A stretch of 64,000 bases of DNA from Pontibacter lucknowensis (GTDB taxonomy: Bacteria > Bacteroidota > Bacteroidia > Cytophagales > Hymenobacteraceae). Positions 59,323 to 64,000 of this stretch are shown here, in pieces (position 1 is the first letter of the stretch; every line of letters begins with the position of its first letter). The notes below the pieces were generated by a model that was not told where the DNA came from, did no database searches, and was given only the letters and a program-made list of their open reading frames with translations. Position numbers and translations under genes: made by a program. Location of the stretch: NCBI RefSeq assembly GCF_900156415.1, contig NZ_FTNM01000002.1, positions 310,001-374,000 of the forward strand, given 5' to 3'.

Positions 59323-61641
59323 TTATTTCAGGTGCTGTGTTGCAGTACGGTCGTTGGTGAAAGAATAAGGCGCTGCACTTTCCTGTGTGCCGCGACTCGT
59401 GTCAGGCTTAGCGCCCATCTCAAATTTAAGTTTACCGCCCTTCAGGATGTCTTCATGGGAGATCCAATTCTGCTCGTGCTTTTTTCCGTTGAGGGTTGCT
59501 TTCTGCACATACAGATTTTCCCTGCTGTTAGACGGTGCTTCGATCACGAACGTTTTGCCATTTTCGAGTTTTATCGTTGTTTTTTTGAATAGCGGCGCAC
59601 CGATCACATACTGGTTCACGGCTGGGGTAACCGGATAGAAGCCCATGGCTGAGAAAACATACCAGGCAGAGGTCTGTCCGTTGTCTTCATCGCCGCAATA
59701 GCCGTCGGGGGTGGGTTGATACATACGGTGCATGGTCTCGCGTACCCAGTATTGCGCCTTCCAGGGCGCTCCGGCATAGTTATACAGGTAGATCATGTGC
59801 TGGATAGGCTGATTGCCATGGGCATACTGGCCCATGTTAGCGATCTGCATTTCGCGTATTTCGTGGATCACACTGCCATAGTAACTCTCGTCGTAGACCG
59901 GTGGCAGCGTGAACACCGAATCCAGCTTGGCTACAAAGTTTTGCCGGCCACCCATCAGGTCAATCAGCCCCTGCACGTCATGGAACACGGACCAGCTGTA
60001 GTGCCAGCTGTTGCCCTCGGTAAAGGCATCGCCCCACTTAAAGGGGTTGAAGGGTGACTGGAATGTGCCGTTGCTGTTTTTGCCGCGCATCAGGCCTGTG
60101 GCAGGGTCGTACAGATTCCGGTAGTTCTGGCTGCGCTTCGCATAGAGGTTGATTTCTTCCTGTGGCCTGTTGAGCGCTTTGGCGAGTTGATAGATGGCAA
60201 AGTCATCGTAGGCATACTCCAGGGTACGGGCCGCATTCTCGTTTATCTTCACATCGTATGGCACATAGCCGAGTTTGTTGTAGTAAGGTGCACCGGCGCG
60301 ACCGACGGCCGTGATAGGTCCCTCGTTGTTGGCACCGTGCAGCAGCGCTTCGTACAGTTTATCAATGTCATAGCCACGCAGGCCTTTCATATAAGCATCA
60401 GCTACCACAGAAGCCGAGTTATTGCCGATCATGATGTTGGCATATCCCGGACTGGACCACTCCGGTAACCAGCCGCCTTCTTTGTAGTCGTTTACTAAAC
60501 CAGCCTGCATCTCTTTGTTGATGCTCGGATAAGCCAGGTTCAGGAAAGGGTAGAGCGCCCGGAAAGTGTCCCAGAAACCAGTGCCGGCGAAGCGAAAGCC
60601 AGGGTATACCTTGCCGTCATAAGGACTGTAGTGCACTGGGTTGCCGCTGGCATCGAGTTCGTACATTTTGTGGGGGAAGAACAAGGTGCGGTAGAGGCAA
60701 CTGTAGAAAGTGCGCATCTGCTCGTCCGTACCACCCTCTACCGTGATACGGCTCATGGCTTCGTTCCAAAGTGATTTGGCTTTCTGCTTCGTTGCTTCAA
60801 AATTATCCTGAGCGAGCTCACGCTTCAGGTTCAGTTCCGCCTGCTCCAGACTGATAAAGGAGGAAGCAACCCGCAGGTTCACCTGCTCGCCTTTCACTGT
60901 TTTGAACCCGACAATAGCACCCGCATGATCGGCGCTCATCTCCAGTTTGTCTTTCACCAGTGTCGAGTCGTGCCAAGTATAGGCTATCGTAAAAGGCTTG
61001 TCAGCATAGATGACAAAGTGGTTCTTGAAATCGACCGGGTTGCTGCGGGCATTTTTGGTGGTATAGCCCACAATTTTGTTTTCGCCAGGTATAACTTTTA
61101 CAAAAGAGCCTTTGTCAAGCGCATCGATGACGATAAAGGAGCTGTCTGATTTTGGGTAGGTGATGCGGAACTGGGCAGCACGCTCCGTAGGCGTAAACTC
61201 GGTGGTCACGTCGTGGTCTGCCAGGTATACGCTATAATAGTAGGGCTTGGCCACCTCCGATTTGTGAGAGAACCAGCTGGCCCGGGCATCCTGATCGAAG
61301 CGCAATTTGCCTGTCACGGGCATGATCACAAACTGGCCGTAGTCGTTCATCCAGGGCGAAGGCTGGTGCGTCTGCTTAAAGCCCCGGATCTTGTCGGCAT
61401 CATAGGTATAGGCCCAACCGTTTCCCATTTTACCGGTTTGTGGCGTCCACAGGTTCATGCCCCAGGGTACAGCCACGGCTGGGTAGGTGTTGCCATTCGA
61501 CAGGCTCACTTTGGAGTCGGTGCCCATGAGCGGATTGGCCAGCTCTTCAGGCTCAAACTTCTGCTTCTTTTGTTGCGCCAGTAGCGTAAAAGGTGTGCAA
61601 AGCAGGGTCACCAGGATTAAGGAGCGTATTCGTTTTTTCAT
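59323..61641 (-). CDS. GH92 glycosidase with Gln at the general-acid site
   Basis: A 772-residue exported GH92 protein. The signal peptide ends after LLAQ. The signature is NPLMGTD, NTYPAVAVPWGMNLWTPQ, as in other GH92 enzymes. At the general-acid site it reads GNQ611PIQH where the other GH92 has GNEPSHH, so Glu is replaced by Gln. The nucleophile-activating Asp region is GD651-E652-D653-NGQTSAWY. A Gln at this site has been reported for a GH92 enzyme acting on mannosyl-1-phosphate linkages, where a good leaving group needs no acid; the same may hold here. It is the first gene of an operon with the sugar MFS. Confidence 0.93.
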   Translation of the reverse strand: MKKRIRSLILVTLLCTPFTLLAQQKKQKFEPEELANPLMGTDSKVSLSNGNTYPAVAVPWGMNLWTPQTGKMGNGWAYTYDADKIRGFKQTHQPSPWMNDYGQFVIMPVTGKLRFDQDARASWFSHKSEVAKPYYYSVYLADHDVTTEFTPTERAAQFRITYPKSDSSFIVIDALDKGSFVKVIPGENKIVGYTTKNARSNPVDFKNHFVIYADKPFTIAYTWHDSTLVKDKLEMSADHAGAIVGFKTVKGEQVNLRVASSFISLEQAELNLKRELAQDNFEATKQKAKSLWNEAMSRITVEGGTDEQMRTFYSCLYRTLFFPHKMYELDASGNPVHYSPYDGKVYPGFRFAGTGFWDTFRALYPFLNLAYPSINKEMQAGLVNDYKEGGWLPEWSSPGYANIMIGNNSASVVADAYMKGLRGYDIDKLYEALLHGANNEGPITAVGRAGAPYYNKLGYVPYDVKINENAARTLEYAYDDFAIYQLAKALNRPQEEINLYAKRSQNYRNLYDPATGLMRGKNSNGTFQSPFNPFKWGDAFTEGNSWHYSWSVFHDVQGLIDLMGGRQNFVAKLDSVFTLPPVYDESYYGSVIHEIREMQIANMGQYAHGNQPIQHMIYLYNYAGAPWKAQYWVRETMHRMYQPTPDGYCGDEDNGQTSAWYVFSAMGFYPVTPAVNQYVIGAPLFKKTTIKLENGKTFVIEAPSNSRENLYVQKATLNGKKHEQNWISHEDILKGGKLKFEMGAKPDTSRGTQESAAPYSFTNDRTATQHLK

Positions 61642-62033
61642 ATGAATGCAATACTGGTTTAGCAGTTTGTAAGTCTATTGAGACGATTTGCAGATTGTAA
61701 TTTTAGCTGGTAAATGGTAAAGGACTCCCAATATAGTAAAATATAGAATGCGTGTTGGTGCTAATAGAGTAGCTTATTACAGTATAAGGCAGGCTTTTTT
61801 ATGATGTGTTATCAGGAAGAAATGAAGGGATAGAGAGAGTTGGACGGCCTATGGCGAAATCCGGCCTTCCCAGATTTTAATAGCTGATAATTTTCTTATA
61901 TTAGATTAATGTAAAGAGAAGCTAATAGGCCGTAAAAGCCTGTATACTTACCGCAGTTGGCGGGCTTATACATGTATTTTCTAACGTAGACCAATCATAT
62001 TTTGTGAGAAGCAATTACAAAGAATAATTGAAG
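61642..62033. other. 392-base AT-rich non-coding region before arr
   Basis: Separates the divergent GH92 operon and arr and holds both promoters. It is AT-rich with several short poly-T/poly-A tracts. No exact TAnnTTTG box with correct spacing, tRNA or repeat was found. CATATTTTGTGAG near 61997 resembles a -7 box missing one base. Confidence 0.5.
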
Positions 62034-62465
62034 ATGAAATCAGTAAACAGTGAGGAAATGGAGAATCAGGGTTCAGTACTATTCTACCATGGCACGAAGG
62101 CTAACCTAAAGCCTGGAGATTTGATTGAGCCCGGCTTCAATTCAAATTACGGGAAGCGGAAGAAAGCGGCTTATGTCTATCTGACTGCCACCATGGACGC
62201 CGCTATTTGGGGAGCTGAACTTGCTCAGGGGGAAGGCCGGGGCAGGATTTATACAGTAGAGCCAACCGGTACGATAGAAGATGACCCCAATCTGACGGAT
62301 AAGAAATACCCCGGCAATCCGACAAAATCTTACCGCACCCGGAGTCCGCTTCGGGTAACCGGAGAAGTGACGAACTGGCAGGGGCATCCCGCGGAGCAAC
62401 TAAAAGCGATGAAAGACCACCTCGAGCAGCTAAAGCAACAAGGTATAGAAGCCATTGAAGATTGA
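62034..62465 (+). CDS. arr: Rifampin ADP-ribosyltransferase
   Basis: A 143-residue Arr-type enzyme that transfers ADP-ribose from NAD to rifamycins and inactivates them. The ATG at 62034 (a TTG lies two codons upstream) makes the numbering coincide with the known Arr catalytic residues: H19 in FYHGTKA, Y49 in YVYLTAT and D84 in EDDPNLTD. Other family motifs are LIEPGF, WGAELAQGEGRGRIY, KKYPGNPTKSYRTRSPLRV and GEVTNWQGHPAE. It is a full-length copy next to cell-wall genes, not beside integron or transposon parts, so it looks like a resident chromosomal gene. Confidence 0.94.
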   Translation: MKSVNSEEMENQGSVLFYHGTKANLKPGDLIEPGFNSNYGKRKKAAYVYLTATMDAAIWGAELAQGEGRGRIYTVEPTGTIEDDPNLTDKKYPGNPTKSYRTRSPLRVTGEVTNWQGHPAEQLKAMKDHLEQLKQQGIEAIED

Positions 62466-62476
62466 TTTGCTGCGGC

Positions 62477-64000
62477 CTATAGAAACTTCACGGTAATATA
62501 ACTATCCGTGTTCCTTCCCTGGTCATCGGTGCAGGAGATCTTATACCTGCCGGCCTTTTTCGGCTCAAAAAACACTTTTTCGTTGGCGGCTGTGGCTTTG
62601 AGAAACTTGTCGTTGATGTACCAGTATACCTGCTTCACCTCGTTGTGGGCATTGCTATGCAGCATCAGTTGCTGACGTTCTTCCTGTTCCATGAAGTACT
62701 CCATACCAGCAGCCGGAGAAGTAATAATGGGAGCATACTCCTTAAAAATGCGGCTGCAACTGGGGTTGTGCGCCGGAATTGGCGTATAGGGAATCCGCTC
62801 TGCATCAAAAAAGGTAAGCAGTTCCGGAGCATGGTTCGGGTATAGCTGCTGCACAAATCCTGTCGCTGGCTGGCAGCTGGTGCAATAGCTGTGCTTTTTG
62901 TCCTCAGAAACAGCAATGCGTTTCAGGTGGCTGCACTTCCGGGTAGAGGAGATGCCGGGGATGAACGTATCCAGCACCTGGTTTCGGCAGAAACTGTTGG
63001 CCGGGCTGCCGCTTTCGGCACACACCGCTCTTAAACCAATGCCCTTTGGTTGCTGAAACCACCCGGCGGTGGAGTTGTAGTCGATGCTGTTAAAGATGTC
63101 GAAGAGCAGGGGAGTGGCTGAGTCGGTGCCATTGAGTTCGGGCACCCCTTCGCCGGAGAAATTGCCTACCCACACGCCCACCGTGTACTTCTTGTTGTAG
63201 CCGATGCTCCAGGCATCCTTGCGCCCATAGGAGGTGCCGGTTTTCCAGGCGATCTTGGGCAGGTTCGGACTGTTGTGCGCATTGTGCGGCAGGTCAGGAC
63301 GGGTGAGTTGTGTCAGAATCTGATTCGTCATGTAAGCAGCTCCCGGCGATAATAGTTGAGTTTCCTGTTCTGTTGTGTCTTCCTGTAACCATCTGATGTG
63401 GCTATACCTGCCCTGGTTTGCAAAAGCGGAATAGAGTAAAGTCAGCTCTTCCAGTTTCACATCACACCCTCCCAAGATCAGAGACAGACCTAGTTGGTTG
63501 CCCTTGCGTTTCATCTCCGAAAACTCCGCCTGCTTCAGTTTCTGCACAAAGGTATAGACGCCCAACTGGTCGAGCACTTTCACCGCCGGCACATTGAGCG
63601 AAGTAGCCAGGGCATGCGCTATGGTCACATTGCCATTGTAGTTGCCAAAATAGTTCTGCGGACGGTACCCGGCATAATCTACAGGTACATCGGTGATCAT
63701 GGTTTTAGGTGTAAGCAGACCTTTGTCGAAAGCCGCAGCGTAGAGGAATGGCTTTAAGGTACTGCCAGGGGAGCGGACTGCTCTTACTCCGTCCACCTGC
63801 CCGTGGTGCGCAAAGTCATTGAAATCAGCTGATCCCAGGTAGGCTTCAACAGCCCGGGTCTGGTTGTTGATCACCAGCACGGCTGCATTGTGGATGTTCT
63901 GGTAGCGCAGCCGCTGCATGTAGTTGTATGCCAATTGTTCCACCTTTTCCTGTACCTGTCGGTTAAGCGTGGTTTTGACAATCGGGTGGTTTTTATACCT
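62477..64000 (-). CDS. pbpC: Penicillin-binding protein 1C, 3' part
   Basis: A gene running off the right edge; 508 codons are visible and the frame is open to the last base. The transpeptidase domain has SPGSTLKPF (SxxK), SLNVPA (SxN) and WKTGTSYG (KTG), and the C-terminal ~90 residues form the biPBP_C domain. The visible upstream part includes TTLNRQVQEKVEQ, the linker before the transpeptidase domain. A GTG at 63943 is not a real start because homologous sequence continues past it. The missing N-terminus should hold the GT51 glycosyltransferase. The protein is a second PBP in the window and is convergent with arr. Confidence 0.93.
   Translation of the reverse strand, partial: RYKNHPIVKTTLNRQVQEKVEQLAYNYMQRLRYQNIHNAAVLVINNQTRAVEAYLGSADFNDFAHHGQVDGVRAVRSPGSTLKPFLYAAAFDKGLLTPKTMITDVPVDYAGYRPQNYFGNYNGNVTIAHALATSLNVPAVKVLDQLGVYTFVQKLKQAEFSEMKRKGNQLGLSLILGGCDVKLEELTLLYSAFANQGRYSHIRWLQEDTTEQETQLLSPGAAYMTNQILTQLTRPDLPHNAHNSPNLPKIAWKTGTSYGRKDAWSIGYNKKYTVGVWVGNFSGEGVPELNGTDSATPLLFDIFNSIDYNSTAGWFQQPKGIGLRAVCAESGSPANSFCRNQVLDTFIPGISSTRKCSHLKRIAVSEDKKHSYCTSCQPATGFVQQLYPNHAPELLTFFDAERIPYTPIPAHNPSCSRIFKEYAPIITSPAAGMEYFMEQEERQQLMLHSNAHNEVKQVYWYINDKFLKATAANEKVFFEPKKAGRYKISCTDDQGRNTDSYITVKFL

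Noticed and set aside
63941..63943. GTG as the start of pbpC
   Set aside because: In-frame sequence continues upstream to the window edge with family-like residues (TTLNRQVQEK), so this is an internal Val codon.
1..64000. Prophage, insertion sequence, integron or tRNA
   Set aside because: No transposase, integrase, phage structural gene, or tRNA/rRNA was recognised anywhere in the window.

Overview
The window reads as chromosomal DNA of a Bacteroidota (Cytophagia-type) bacterium, most likely a Pontibacter-like member of the Hymenobacteraceae. This rests on protein-level resemblance, on promoter boxes of the Bacteroidota type (TAnnTTTG, with no E. coli-style -35), on two GH92 mannosidases, a PorE-like OmpA protein and an FHS-type sugar MFS, and on roughly 50% GC apart from one AT-rich block. 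Genus is inference; no rRNA or tRNA gene was seen.

Layout. 0-5.4 kb: three divergent paralogues of a ~140-residue STAS/SpoIIAA-like protein lie between an M61 peptidase and glutamate dehydrogenase. 5.5-9.1 kb: an FKBP isomerase, two tiny membrane proteins, and a glutamate-synthase-like FMN protein coupled to an Rnk/GreA-type factor. 9.2-21 kb: a fused isobutyryl-CoA mutase (IcmF), a PAS-LuxR regulator, lepA, folD, queE, a TPR/propeller/OmpA protein and citrate synthase. 21.1-27.4 kb: two unknown genes, then the prkA-yeaH-spoVR stress operon, with a palindromic GGATT-repeat element filling the yeaH-spoVR gap exactly. 27.4-37.4 kb: mixed housekeeping and envelope genes (PLP enzyme, MaoC hydratase, aldo/keto reductase, beta-barrel and lipoprotein pair, FUSC protein, cupin, Nudix).

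37.4-42 kb is a clearly AT-richer block: an HNH nuclease whose N-terminus resembles the phosphorothioate-binding domain of ScoMcrA-type type IV restriction enzymes, a PLD-nuclease/SF2-helicase/DUF3427 protein, and a small secreted Cys-rich protein. It is the best candidate for an accessory defence module. 42.2-54.7 kb: a very large repeat-built AsmA/DUF748-like envelope protein, a lipoprotein, a double SRPBCC protein, a serine hydrolase, a bifunctional-type penicillin-binding protein with degenerate glycosyltransferase motifs, a flavocytochrome-type reductase with a tiny membrane partner, and a fourth STAS-like protein.

54.7-64 kb: a DEDDh exonuclease, a mannoside-use locus (GH92, sugar MFS, second GH92), a chromosomal rifampin ADP-ribosyltransferase (arr), and the 3' part of pbpC running off the right edge. 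In the second GH92 the general-acid Glu is replaced by Gln, which predicts different chemistry from the first.

Across all regions, coding and non-coding, the word AGGTATA/TATACCT recurs far more often than chance. At least twelve exact copies of the 10-mer CAGGTATAGC or its complement were located where about 0.1 would be expected. No feature explains this, and it is the most unusual genome-scale signal here.
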